This document shows, one piece after another, positions 18,440-26,648 of a stretch of DNA of 64,000 nucleotides. The position numbers and the translations under genes are program-made. Under the pieces are notes generated by a model, which was given only the letters and a program-made list of their open reading frames with translations, did not search any database and was not told where the DNA came from. The stretch is from contig CAJOOY010000006.1 in NCBI GenBank assembly GCA_905236385.1, forward strand, positions 1 to 64,000. Direction: 5' to 3'. The stretch is from an uncultured Spirochaetia bacterium (GTDB lineage Bacteria > Spirochaetota > Spirochaetia > Sphaerochaetales > Sphaerochaetaceae). Numbering within the stretch: the stretch's first letter is position 1; every line of letters starts with the position of its first letter.

Positions 18440-19465
18440 TTGAAAAGATTATTTCTGGTTGTGCTTTTATTATTTCTTTGTACTCTTTGTTTTGCCTCAA
18501 CTCTTAATGTTTGTCTTTGTCCAGCAAACCAAGAGATAAAGAGTTTTCTTGAAAACACTGTTAAAACAGTCCCTTATTCAGAAGAAATCTCTATTTTGCT
18601 TAAGCAAATAACTACTGAAAGAGAAATAATTAAAAGAGAAGAAACTCTTCACCAGGCATATGTAAAAGAAAGCAGTTCAGATATTAAAAAAGCCCAGGAT
18701 TCTCTCTCTTCTTACGAATACAAAGAAGATGAATCTGATTTTACAATCAAGGTAACAAGTTCTGACTCTTCTTTCTCAGATGACCCTATGGTTCTCAAGT
18801 ACCTCTGCTCATTATATAACTGTGAAATTCTTGTTTTTAATGAAGTAAGGGATTTGGACTCCGTATCCTTGAGAACTATTACTGTCTACAATCTTCTCTA
18901 TGATGAGTTAACAGAAGTATCTACTGTTATTTCTTCTGAAACAGATACTTTTACTCAAGAAGAACTGTTAAACCTAGGAACATATTTCTCCTATGCTCCT
19001 GTTACAGAAGAGCCGTTTACTCCTGTTGAAGTGCAATCAGAATTAACTATTACTTCAAATTCTGAGGCTAGTGTTTTTATAGACGGAAAAGAAGTTGGAA
19101 ACACCCCTTATGTAATTGATAAATACACACTGCCACTGATGGTTTCTCTTAAAGCTGAAGGCTACTCAGACTTCAATACTTCTATTACTGAAGAGACAAA
19201 GAGTATAACTGCTATTCTTAAACCACAGTGGATGGACGACTCTCAGCTTTATAAAAAGTCTTCAGATAGTTTCTATCTGTCCTTTGGCGGAGTACTTCTT
19301 TCAATAGGACTAAAGGCAGCCTTAAATGCAGTAATACCTTCAGATAATCTCTACTATGAAACAGCTGATACCCTCTCAGCTGGATTAATAGTAATTTCTG
19401 TTGGTAACATGATTTATAGCTTAATTGATTATTATAACAGTGCTACTTACAACACTAAAAGGTGA
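18440..19465 (+). CDS. Exported protein with PEGA domain and C-terminal membrane segments
   Basis: 341 residues, starting with TTG right after the prfB stop; AGGAG 6 nt upstream supports this start. A signal peptide covers residues 1-19 (cleavage near CFA-STL). Residues about 55-95 are charged and helical. A PEGA domain lies near 200-255 (ASVFIDGKEVGNTPYVI ... VSLKAEGY), a beta fold common in bacterial surface proteins. The last 70 residues contain two hydrophobic stretches that may span the membrane. Function unknown. It is cotranscribed with prfB and ftsY. Confidence 0.8.
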   Translation: MKRLFLVVLLLFLCTLCFASTLNVCLCPANQEIKSFLENTVKTVPYSEEISILLKQITTEREIIKREETLHQAYVKESSSDIKKAQDSLSSYEYKEDESDFTIKVTSSDSSFSDDPMVLKYLCSLYNCEILVFNEVRDLDSVSLRTITVYNLLYDELTEVSTVISSETDTFTQEELLNLGTYFSYAPVTEEPFTPVEVQSELTITSNSEASVFIDGKEVGNTPYVIDKYTLPLMVSLKAEGYSDFNTSITEETKSITAILKPQWMDDSQLYKKSSDSFYLSFGGVLLSIGLKAALNAVIPSDNLYYETADTLSAGLIVISVGNMIYSLIDYYNSATYNTKR

Positions 19466-19470
19466 TTATT

Positions 19471-20319
19471 ATGGGAAAATTAGGTTTTGGAGCAAAACTA
19501 GCCAGTTTATTCGGACTTAGGAAAAATCTTGATGAAACATTCTTTGAGGAACTGGAAGACACTCTTATAGAAGGAGATTTCGGTGGCAGAAATGCTATGG
19601 AAATCAGTGACCTGGTAAGAGAGAACAAACCTAAAACTGAAGATGAGCTAACCCAACTTGTTAAAGATTCTATCTCTGAAAAAATACAGTCCACGGTACT
19701 AGAGCCAAAGAAGGGTGAACTAAATGTGTATCTTGTTCTTGGTGTCAATGGAGTAGGTAAGACTACCTCAATAGGAAAGATGGCCAAGTATTACACTAAA
19801 AAAGGCTACAAGGTAATTATGGCTGCAGCAGATACTTTTAGAGCTGCTGCTATTGAGCAGCTAGATATGCATGCTCAAAGAACAGGAACTAGAATAATTC
19901 ACCAGGAAAGCGGCAGTGACCCAGGAGCAGTAGTCTATGACGCCATATCCAGTGCACTTGCAAAAGGAGACGAGCTGATTCTTTGTGATACTGCGGGGAG
20001 AATGCATAACAAAGAAAACCTGATGAAGGAGCTTCAGAAGATTAATAAGATTATCTTAGGCAGGGTCAAACCTGAAAATGTTAAGAAGATCTTAGTACTG
20101 GATGCTACCACTGGTCAGAATGCTGTTAGTCAGGCCATGTTGTTTAATCAGGCAGTTAACTTAGACGCTGTAATTCTTACAAAGTATGACTCAAAATCAA
20201 AAGCAGGAGCCTTAACTCAAATAGGTATTCCTGTAGCCTTTGTTGGAACAGGCGAGCACTATGATGACTTTAAAGAGTTTGATAAAGAAGAGTACATAAA
20301 CTCACTTATAGGAAAATGA
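19471..20319 (+). CDS. ftsY: Signal recognition particle receptor FtsY
   Basis: SRP-family GTPase that docks ribosome-SRP complexes at the membrane. About 282 residues, essentially the NG domain alone; the long acidic A domain of E. coli is missing and replaced by a short N-terminal helix (GKLGFGAKLASLFG) that could bind lipid. G1 is GVNGVGKTT (91-99), followed by ADTFRAAA, DTAGRMH and TKYDSKSKAG, ending in the expected VGTGEHYDDFKEF. GTG at 19462 is in frame, but AAAGGTG is spaced 6 nt from the ATG at 19471. The stop overlaps the next start (ATGA). Confidence 0.95.
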   Translation: MGKLGFGAKLASLFGLRKNLDETFFEELEDTLIEGDFGGRNAMEISDLVRENKPKTEDELTQLVKDSISEKIQSTVLEPKKGELNVYLVLGVNGVGKTTSIGKMAKYYTKKGYKVIMAAADTFRAAAIEQLDMHAQRTGTRIIHQESGSDPGAVVYDAISSALAKGDELILCDTAGRMHNKENLMKELQKINKIILGRVKPENVKKILVLDATTGQNAVSQAMLFNQAVNLDAVILTKYDSKSKAGALTQIGIPVAFVGTGEHYDDFKEFDKEEYINSLIGK

Positions 20320-20960
20320 GAAAACTAATCATCTGTCTATTTATCATTTTCTCAATGTTTTATGTTTATTCAGAATCTATAAAATTATATGAGGGAACAT
20401 ACCTAATCAGTGAGACAGATGAGAGTGGGGTAAAATACAACTACACATACCTGGATGGCTTGTTGCTCTTTACTACAATTGAGGATGAATCAGAAGTAAG
20501 CGTTGAATACTACCTGAGAAACCCTGTTGATTACAGCCTTGTTGCTGTAAAAAGAGGTGAAGTGTTAAACACCCTCGAGCCAGAGTATCCGTATAAGGGA
20601 AATTTCACTAATGATGAAGACGGAAATATAGTCTACGTTGAAAATGATACTATCTATACTTACACGGTTTCTGGCCAGGTTCTGAAAGAAGAAAAAGAAG
20701 GTGTATTGATAGAGTATGTATACAATGAAGAAGATGTTTTAACTTGTGTTTCTACTACAACAGGTACTGAAGTAAACAAAGAGTATTATTCAAACGGAAG
20801 ACTAGGTTCTTATGAAAAGTTTAATAACGGCACAATTGCTGAAAGTGGCCTTTATTCAAATGACGGATTAACAAAGACCATATACAATAGAGGAAAGGCT
20901 ATTGCTAGAATCATGTATGCTTCTGATTTAGTAAAAGTATTGAAGGTAGAATATCTATAA
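20316..20960 (+). CDS. Exported protein of unknown function
   Basis: 214 residues with an N-terminal signal peptide (MRKLIICLFIIFSMFYVYS-ES). The mature part is rich in tyrosine and acidic residues with short repeating strands (e.g. NDEDGNIVYVENDTIYTYT), reminiscent of YwqK/MORN-like antitoxin-style repeats, but I cannot assign a family. The ATG overlaps the ftsY stop and the stop is directly followed by the lolC-like ATG, so it belongs to the same operon. The product is probably periplasmic and might be connected with the lipoprotein transporter encoded next. Confidence 0.75.
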   Translation: MRKLIICLFIIFSMFYVYSESIKLYEGTYLISETDESGVKYNYTYLDGLLLFTTIEDESEVSVEYYLRNPVDYSLVAVKRGEVLNTLEPEYPYKGNFTNDEDGNIVYVENDTIYTYTVSGQVLKEEKEGVLIEYVYNEEDVLTCVSTTTGTEVNKEYYSNGRLGSYEKFNNGTIAESGLYSNDGLTKTIYNRGKAIARIMYASDLVKVLKVEYL

Positions 20961-22160
20961 ATGTTCATAGTAAAAACAGCTTTCAGATATGCGTTCTCTA
21001 AAACCGGTAGCAGAAGACGAACTGCTATTATGCAGATACTTGGAATAGCCATAGGCATAACAGCACTAATGATAGTTAGCGCTGTTATGAATGGCCTTCA
21101 GACATCGCAACTAATGCATTTGAGAAATATTGAATCTTATGATTTAACTGTAGTTTCAGACATAATTACAATCGAGGATTTAAAAAGCATAGATAATTCT
21201 TGCTCCGTGCATGAAACCTGCGAGACTGCAGTTCTGATCGTTGATAAGAACAACGGTAAGAGTACAACAGCTAGAGTGAGGGGAGTCTCTTTTTCATTAG
21301 TAACAGACCCACGGTTTTCTGACAGCCTTATTTACTACACAGATTTTGAAGAGCTTGGTTCTTCAGTTGCTGTTTCTTTTAATTTGTTAAACAGTATGAA
21401 TATAAGAACTGAAGATGAGCTTGAGATAACATTTCTGCGCCCTGGAAAAACAGCAACTATAGTTCCTTTTACAACTAATTCTAGTGTAGGCGGAGTTTAC
21501 GGGTCTTACAGTACGACTTACAGTAACAGCACAGTTTTAATGTCTATTGATGCGCTATTAGAAATAAACCCAAATACTAAGCTTTTCTATGCTGTTTACA
21601 CAGAAATGAACACAGCCTCTTTTGCTGAAGCAATATACGCCTTAGATCCTGAAGCCAAGGTTGTAACCTGGCAAGAGTACAACAAGGCTCTATATTCAGC
21701 ACTTACTCTTGAAAAAGCTGTTATGTACATCTTTATGGGTTTTATGTTTTTGATCTTAGTAGTGAACCTTAGAAATACAACTAGACGATTAATTAAAACT
21801 AAACAGACTGAAGGAGCCATGCTGAGAGCCCTTGGCTGTACAACTTCAAATCTTTCCTTAATCTTCTTACTTCATGCAGTAATTATCTGTTTGTTAGGTG
21901 AAGTTATTGGTGTAAGCCTTGGTTATTTGGCAGTTAATAACATTCAAAACATACTCTATCTGGTTGACAGGCTGATATACATCTTCACTTCTCAGACAAG
22001 TATTCTTACAGCCATTCCATTCTGTGCTGTAATTGGAATAAAAGAAATACTATTAATATGCTCTGGAGTTCTTCTTTTAACCATTATTCTGATTTATTCA
22101 GCATGCAGAAAGACCATAAACAAAGAGATAATGGAGGTAATAGCAAATGTACCCGATTGA
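20961..22160 (+). CDS. LolC/LolE-type lipoprotein-release ABC permease
   Basis: 399 residues. One N-terminal membrane segment (ILGIAIGITALMIVSAVMNG), a periplasmic domain of about 210 residues, then three C-terminal segments (near 260, 310 and 370): the FtsX/LolE permease topology. The opening RRRTAIMQILGIAIG and the C-terminal TEGAMLRALGCTTSNL are typical of the family. With the ATPase and second permease that follow it should form the LolCDE complex that extracts lipoproteins from the inner membrane, which fits the several lipoproteins encoded in this window. The ATG is immediately next to the previous stop. Confidence 0.88.
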   Translation: MFIVKTAFRYAFSKTGSRRRTAIMQILGIAIGITALMIVSAVMNGLQTSQLMHLRNIESYDLTVVSDIITIEDLKSIDNSCSVHETCETAVLIVDKNNGKSTTARVRGVSFSLVTDPRFSDSLIYYTDFEELGSSVAVSFNLLNSMNIRTEDELEITFLRPGKTATIVPFTTNSSVGGVYGSYSTTYSNSTVLMSIDALLEINPNTKLFYAVYTEMNTASFAEAIYALDPEAKVVTWQEYNKALYSALTLEKAVMYIFMGFMFLILVVNLRNTTRRLIKTKQTEGAMLRALGCTTSNLSLIFLLHAVIICLLGEVIGVSLGYLAVNNIQNILYLVDRLIYIFTSQTSILTAIPFCAVIGIKEILLICSGVLLLTIILIYSACRKTINKEIMEVIANVPD

Positions 22161-22842
22161 ACTAATTGGCATTTCAAAGACTTTTCCATCTGCCGGCAAG
22201 GGCAGTGAAGAGCTTCTTATACTTGATAAGATAGATTTTAAAGCTCAAGAAGGTATGTCTACAGCCATTATTGGAAAAAGCGGAAGTGGTAAGAGTACAC
22301 TTTTACAGATAGCTGGAGGGCTGGATTCTCCATCAGAAGGACAGGTTATCTGCAGTGGGACTGATTTTTCTTCTTTAAATGAGAAGGAAAAAGCTGAACA
22401 CAGAAACAAACATATTGGTTTTATCTTTCAGGCAAACCTACTACTTGAAGACTTCACAGCTTTGGAAAATGTACTTATGCCATCACTCATTTCTGGAGCA
22501 AAAGAGAGTGAGTGTAAAAGGCGAGCCGCAGACTTACTTGAAATGACAGGGTTAAAAGATAGGTTAAACCATTATCCGTCTCAACTAAGTGGCGGTGAGA
22601 AGCAGAGAATAGCCATCTGCAGAGCTCTGATGAATAATCCAGACTTAATTCTTGCAGATGAACCAACTGGGTCTCTTGATGAAGAGAACGCTTCCCAAAT
22701 AGAAGAATTGCTACTTTCCCTTGTTAAATCTCAGCACAAAAGTCTTCTTCTTGTTACTCATAACAATGATTTTGCAAACAAGTGCGATTATGTTTATCTT
22801 CTATCAAACAGAAAACTAACTCTTATGAAGGGTGCAAAATGA
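22147..22842 (+). CDS. lolD: Lipoprotein-release ABC transporter ATPase LolD
   Basis: 231 residues. Walker A GKSGSGKST (43-51), Q-loop in FIFQANLLL, signature LSGGEKQR (147-154), Walker B with LILADEPTGSLD (167-178) and the switch histidine in LLVTHNNDF. Length and signature match the LolD/MacB-type subfamily. GGAGG lies 9 nt ahead of the ATG, which is 14 bp inside the previous permease gene; the stop overlaps the next permease start (ATGA). Confidence 0.92.
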   Translation: MYPIELIGISKTFPSAGKGSEELLILDKIDFKAQEGMSTAIIGKSGSGKSTLLQIAGGLDSPSEGQVICSGTDFSSLNEKEKAEHRNKHIGFIFQANLLLEDFTALENVLMPSLISGAKESECKRRAADLLEMTGLKDRLNHYPSQLSGGEKQRIAICRALMNNPDLILADEPTGSLDEENASQIEELLLSLVKSQHKSLLLVTHNNDFANKCDYVYLLSNRKLTLMKGAK

Positions 22843-23993
22843 ATCCTTTTACCAAGATTACCGTTTTCAGAAAACTTAAATCCGGCTCTCGATTACTAGG
22901 TTGCTTCATACTGATTGCCCTTGTAACAGCACCCTTGATCTTTGCTCTTGTTTTTTCTGAAAGCATGATGAATGGTATAAGCGAAAAGTACATTTGTCTT
23001 TCAGATGGCCATATTCAAACACGAGAAGACATTTCTTCTATCCCTGAACAGATGCTTTACAGTGCTGATTCAGTAATTTATGGAAATGTTCTTATTTACT
23101 CTTCAACTGAAACTTCTCCTTTAATGGTTAAAGGTGTTACAGATAGCTATTTTAATGAGAAAAGAAGTAACCAGATTCACTTTGTTTCACAAGCAGAAGA
23201 TGAGTCCAACCTCAGTGGGATAATTATCAGTCGCTCTACTGCTGAAAAACTAAATGTAGGAGTTGGAGATAAGGTAGCCATGATGATTGTACCTGAAAAC
23301 TCTGATAGGGTACTAAGACCGGTTTTGGCAAGAGTTACTGGAATCTTCTACACAGGCTATGACAGCCTAGATAAGAACCTAAGTTTTGTAGACAATGAAT
23401 ACGCTATTAAACTTTTTTCTAATGAAACTCCTATTTATGAATTAATTGTTAATTCTCCATATTCAGAAGATTTAAACAGTGTTCTTTCTTACTTGCCAAG
23501 CTTAGCTGAAACATCTATTTGGAGTTCAAAGAACACTGCTGTGTATGAAAACTTTGTCTCTAGCCGTCAGATGATTATGATTATTCTTCTTCTGGTAGTG
23601 GCGGTTGCTGCGTTCTACACAGCGTCTGTTGCGAATCAGATAGTTGAAGATGATATGAAGAATATAGCTATCTACAAGCTTCTCGGAGCTAATAATTCAC
23701 AGATAAAGAATTCTCTATTTGTTTCTGTGTATACAGTTACTATTGCTGGAATTCTTGTTGGACTGCTTATTGGTCTTCTACTTTCTTTAAACATGGGACC
23801 AATTCTTACTTATCTCTCAGACAAAGGTCTTGAAGGCCTATCTTTCTATTTACTTGATTTTGATGTAACAGTTCCTTTCTTAAGAATCTCTCTTCTTTTA
23901 ATGACACTTCTCATAATCAGTTTCATTACTGTTAGGATAACATTAAGAAGGACAGGTAGGATTACACCTATTCAACTGTTCACAAGTCTGTAA
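22839..23993 (+). CDS. LolC/LolE-type lipoprotein-release ABC permease (second subunit)
   Basis: 384 residues, same topology as the partner at 20961: an N-terminal membrane helix (LLGCFILIALVTAPLIFALVF), a periplasmic domain and three C-terminal helices (MIMIILLLVVAVAAFYTAS, a VSVYTVTIAGILVGLL segment and a final one). NIAIYKLLGANNSQI is the conserved loop of the FtsX permease domain. The frame extends upstream to 22782 inside lolD, but the ATG at 22839 coupled to the lolD stop is the sensible start. Two different permease genes flank the ATPase, so a LolC-D-E heteromer is likely rather than a LolF homodimer. Confidence 0.88.
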   Translation: MNPFTKITVFRKLKSGSRLLGCFILIALVTAPLIFALVFSESMMNGISEKYICLSDGHIQTREDISSIPEQMLYSADSVIYGNVLIYSSTETSPLMVKGVTDSYFNEKRSNQIHFVSQAEDESNLSGIIISRSTAEKLNVGVGDKVAMMIVPENSDRVLRPVLARVTGIFYTGYDSLDKNLSFVDNEYAIKLFSNETPIYELIVNSPYSEDLNSVLSYLPSLAETSIWSSKNTAVYENFVSSRQMIMIILLLVVAVAAFYTASVANQIVEDDMKNIAIYKLLGANNSQIKNSLFVSVYTVTIAGILVGLLIGLLLSLNMGPILTYLSDKGLEGLSFYLLDFDVTVPFLRISLLLMTLLIISFITVRITLRRTGRITPIQLFTSL

Positions 23994-24012
23994 AACTGTT
24001 ATTCTCTTTTCT

Positions 24013-24936
24013 ATGAGTTTTGAAGTCTTTGTTTTAGGTACAAGTGGAATGCAGCCTCTCCCTGGAAGGTTCCTTACTTCTGCTATGGTCAGAAGAAATG
24101 GGGATTTGTTTTTATTTGATTGCGGAGAAGGAACACAGGTAAGCCTGAAAATGCTTAACCTGCACTGGAAAAAGATTAATTCTATCTTTATTTCACACAT
24201 GCACGCTGACCATGTTACAGGGCTTCCGGGACTTCTTATGCTCTCTTCTCAAGTAGAGAGAACTGAACCATTGTATATATATGGACCAGAGAAACTGAAA
24301 GATTACATTGACTCAAACAGAAAGCTACTGGATATGTACATAAACTACCAGATTAAGGTAATTCCTGTAGAGCCTGGTGTTATCTGTGAAAATGATGAAT
24401 ACAAGGTAGAGTCCATTCCTCTTTTACATACAAAACCTTGCTATGGTTATGTTTTAACTGAAAAAGACCGTCCTGGAGAGTTCTCTGTTGAGAAGGCAAC
24501 TTCTCTTGGGGTTCCTATGGGTCCCATGTGGGGAAAACTGCAAAGAGGTGAGAGTGTCACTTTGGAAGATGGAACAACTGTCACTTCAGAACAGGTACTC
24601 GGCCAAAGAAGAAAGGGAATCAAATTCTCATATGTAACGGACACTGTCTATATGTCGCATATAGCAAACTATGTAAAAGATTCTGATCTGCTACTATGTG
24701 AAGGCATGTTTACTAAAGATCTTTCACAGGACGCTTATGAGAAGAAGCACATGACAAGTACTCAAAGTGCAACTATAGCTCTTCAGGCGGGGGTAAAAAA
24801 GATGGGACTTATTCACTACAGTCCCAGGTACACAGATAGAGAGCTTTACAGTCTACTTGATGAAGCAAAAGAAGTGTTTCCAGAAACAGTTCTATGCAAA
24901 GACAGGATGATTTTTACTCTGAATCATGAAGATTAA
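24013..24936 (+). CDS. rnz: Ribonuclease Z
   Basis: Metallo-beta-lactamase-fold endonuclease that trims tRNA 3' ends. 307 residues. The zinc motif HMHADH is at 62-67, preceded by FDCGEGTQ; a further histidine lies in PLLHTKPCYGY, and YVTDT and the HMTSTQSA block hold the remaining ligands. It is needed here because the tRNA genes in this window do not encode CCA. Only 19 bp separate it from the Lol operon. Its end overlaps a small convergent gene by 23 bp. Confidence 0.95.
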   Translation: MSFEVFVLGTSGMQPLPGRFLTSAMVRRNGDLFLFDCGEGTQVSLKMLNLHWKKINSIFISHMHADHVTGLPGLLMLSSQVERTEPLYIYGPEKLKDYIDSNRKLLDMYINYQIKVIPVEPGVICENDEYKVESIPLLHTKPCYGYVLTEKDRPGEFSVEKATSLGVPMGPMWGKLQRGESVTLEDGTTVTSEQVLGQRRKGIKFSYVTDTVYMSHIANYVKDSDLLLCEGMFTKDLSQDAYEKKHMTSTQSATIALQAGVKKMGLIHYSPRYTDRELYSLLDEAKEVFPETVLCKDRMIFTLNHED

Positions 24937-25165
24937 GTTCTTCTGACTCAAGTTCTTCTATTTCTTCAATATCTTCAGCCTCGAACGCCTCAGGGTCGTC
25001 TTCAACCAGGTGTTCTTTAAAATAAGAAGAAGGGTAAGAAGTAGGGGGAAGTTTATCTAATTCAATACTTTCGCCAGATTTCTTGATACTATGAAGTGTT
25101 CCAATAAGCAGAATTATAAGGCCGAGAAGAATAAAGACTAGCTTTATAACAGTTACTGCAGTCAA
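24914..25165 (-). CDS. Small membrane protein with acidic tail
   Basis: 83 residues from a TTG start; AGAGGTG is spaced 5 nt from it, and no ATG is available. One membrane segment (residues 6-24, VIKLVFILLGLIILLIGTL) is followed by a polar linker and a strongly acidic C-terminus (about 60-80, EDIEEIEELESEEL). Family not recognised. A TATAAT on the minus strand (25206-25201) could be its -10, shared back to back with the promoter of the divergent DivIC-like gene. Its 3' end overlaps rnz. Confidence 0.55.
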   Translation of the reverse strand: MTAVTVIKLVFILLGLIILLIGTLHSIKKSGESIELDKLPPTSYPSSYFKEHLVEDDPEAFEAEDIEEIEELESEELNLHDSE

Positions 25166-25177
25166 GTGAACACCTCT

Positions 25178-25208
25178 TTTACAATTTTGCTTTTGACATT
25201 ATTATAGA
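25178..25208 (+). promoter_or_regulatory. Promoter of the DivIC-like gene
   Basis: TTTACA (25178-25183), 17-nt spacer, ATTATA (25201-25206), or 19 nt to TATAGA (25203-25208). Only 8-10 nt remain to the ATG at 25217 and there is no Shine-Dalgarno. The same bases give TATAAT on the minus strand, so the site may be bidirectional. Confidence 0.4.
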
Positions 25209-25216
25209 AATTGCAC

Positions 25217-25708
25217 ATGTCCAAGACAAGAAAATACATTTTAATGTTTCTAGTATTAACTCTCAGTTTTTTCTTTCTAATTACCGGTATTTTCGGAACT
25301 AACGGATACTATTACAACAAAGCCTTGATGAGCCAACTTCATGTAATTGAATACGAAGAAGACAGCATGAACACAGAGCTTGAGGCTCTTGAGAAACAGA
25401 GAGAAGAACTTTCTACAGAAGAAGGGCTGAGAGATGCAGCTATCAGTCTTGGTTACTATGTAGAAGGAGATGAAGTCTACAGATTTCAAACTCCAGCCCT
25501 TCAGGAAAGCTACTATGTAGCCGAAAACAAACCACAGGTAATTGAATTTACTCCCTTAAAACCTTTAACATGCATTCTGATTGCAGCAGGCATTTCCATA
25601 ATTGTTGTACTTTTTGCTGCAATTCTGGATTCCAAGAGGCAAACAGAAGATGATATTGAACAAGACAAACCCGGAGACACTACAGACTCTTACTACATTG
25701 ATGGCTGA
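25217..25708 (+). CDS. Septum formation initiator-like protein (DivIC/FtsB type)
   Basis: About 163 residues. N-terminal membrane segment (YILMFLVLTLSFFFLITGIF), then a heptad-rich coiled coil (about residues 38-65, rich in E, L and Q), then EEGLRDAAISLGYYVEGDEVYRF, which resembles the post-coil segment of FtsB/DivIC. Unusually, a second membrane segment follows (near 120-140) with a short acidic tail, so both ends may be cytoplasmic. A cell-division role is inferred from the coil pattern only. TTG at 25211 is also in frame; the ATG is preferred. It overlaps tsaC. Confidence 0.65.
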   Translation: MSKTRKYILMFLVLTLSFFFLITGIFGTNGYYYNKALMSQLHVIEYEEDSMNTELEALEKQREELSTEEGLRDAAISLGYYVEGDEVYRFQTPALQESYYVAENKPQVIEFTPLKPLTCILIAAGISIIVVLFAAILDSKRQTEDDIEQDKPGDTTDSYYIDG

Positions 25709-26207
25709 AGGCGCTGTTGCTGTTCTTCCGTGTGATACTATCTATGGCTTATGCGCCATCTACGGCCTTGGAGAAAAGCCTCTTAAGGAAATAAAGGGAA
25801 GGGATGCTGATAAACCATTTCTGATTCTTGCCACAAAAGAACAGGCTACTAATCTTGCTACAGATATACCCAAAGAAGTACTTGATTCATGGCCAGCTCC
25901 GTTTACAGCTATTTTAAATGCAAAAGAAGGCGGAACCATTGGAATCAGAGTTCCTGATGATCCGTTCTTACAGAAACTGCTTAAAGCCTTAGATTCACCT
26001 ATCTATTCAACATCAGTAAATATGTCTGGTGAGCCCACCCTTGTTAGTTTTTCAAATATCTGTAACAGGTTCGAAGCTCTTGTAGACTGCCTAGTAAGAG
26101 GCCCGGAGATTCAGGGAGAGGTGGCTTCAACTATAATAGATGTTTCCAAGAGGCCTTTTAAGGTGCTCCGCCAAGGCTTGTACAACGCAGAAAAGCTTAT
26201 AGGTTAA
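25650..26207 (+). CDS. tsaC: Threonylcarbamoyl-AMP synthase (TsaC/YrdC family)
   Basis: Makes threonylcarbamoyl-adenylate for the t6A37 modification of tRNAs reading ANN codons. About 185 residues. It has the YrdC-fold signature: AVAVLPCDTIYGL near the N-terminus (usual form PTDTVYGL), KGRDADKPFLILA, IGIRVPDD and SPIYSTSVNMSGEP. The in-frame ATG at 25650 gives a normal N-terminal helix and overlaps the DivIC-like gene by 59 bp; the ATG at 25701 would cut that helix. The frame also runs upstream to 25602, without support. Confidence 0.88.
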   Translation: MILNKTNPETLQTLTTLMAEGAVAVLPCDTIYGLCAIYGLGEKPLKEIKGRDADKPFLILATKEQATNLATDIPKEVLDSWPAPFTAILNAKEGGTIGIRVPDDPFLQKLLKALDSPIYSTSVNMSGEPTLVSFSNICNRFEALVDCLVRGPEIQGEVASTIIDVSKRPFKVLRQGLYNAEKLIG

Positions 26208-26550
26208 TACTAAAACCCCTGTTAATAGCAATCTCAAAAACCTGAATTACAAGAAACAAAATAACGTTTATAAGAATCCTCAGTATGCTTTTTAAGAAGT
26301 ATCCTGCCTCAAAACTGTAGTCAGTGGCCCAGAAAACTACTGAGAGCAACATAACAATTATATTTAAGGCAACCTCTGTATAAATAAAAGCCTCAAGAAG
26401 TCTAATTAAAAAAATAAAAAAGCTTTCTTCTATTTGAAAAGAATAGAGAAAGAAATACATGGCAGAAAAGAGAATAATTAAAAGAGTTAAAAAGGTTGAA
26501 AACTCATTTAAAAGGCTAAGAACTCTTCTTTTTCCCAACATGAAAATCAT
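26197..26550 (-). CDS. Small integral membrane protein
   Basis: Up to 117 residues with three to four hydrophobic segments (about 15-35, 38-58, 60-75 and 88-108), so nearly all of it lies in the membrane. The second ATG (26541, MLGKRRVL) may be the real start; neither has a clear Shine-Dalgarno. The protein family is unknown. It is divergent from the DUF1015 gene and overlaps the end of tsaC by 11 bp. The hydrophobic pattern without frameshifts supports a real gene, but with low sequence complexity. Confidence 0.5.
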   Translation of the reverse strand: MIFMLGKRRVLSLLNEFSTFLTLLIILFSAMYFFLYSFQIEESFFIFLIRLLEAFIYTEVALNIIVMLLSVVFWATDYSFEAGYFLKSILRILINVILFLVIQVFEIAINRGFSINL

Positions 26551-26590
26551 TCTATCTGTTTGGTTATAAATGGTCTAGATTCAATTATTT

Positions 26591-26620
26591 TGTTGCAATC
26601 TGTTGCAAACACTTTATACT
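26591..26620 (+). promoter_or_regulatory. Promoter of the DUF1015 gene with a direct repeat
   Basis: TTGCAA (26593-26598), 16-nt spacer, TATACT (26615-26620). The octamer TGTTGCAA occurs twice exactly 10 bp apart (26591-26598 and 26601-26608), one copy covering the -35 and the other the spacer, which would suit a regulator bound on one face of the helix. Confidence 0.6.
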
Positions 26621-26648
26621 TAAATCAGTAATCCAAAAGGGGGACTAT

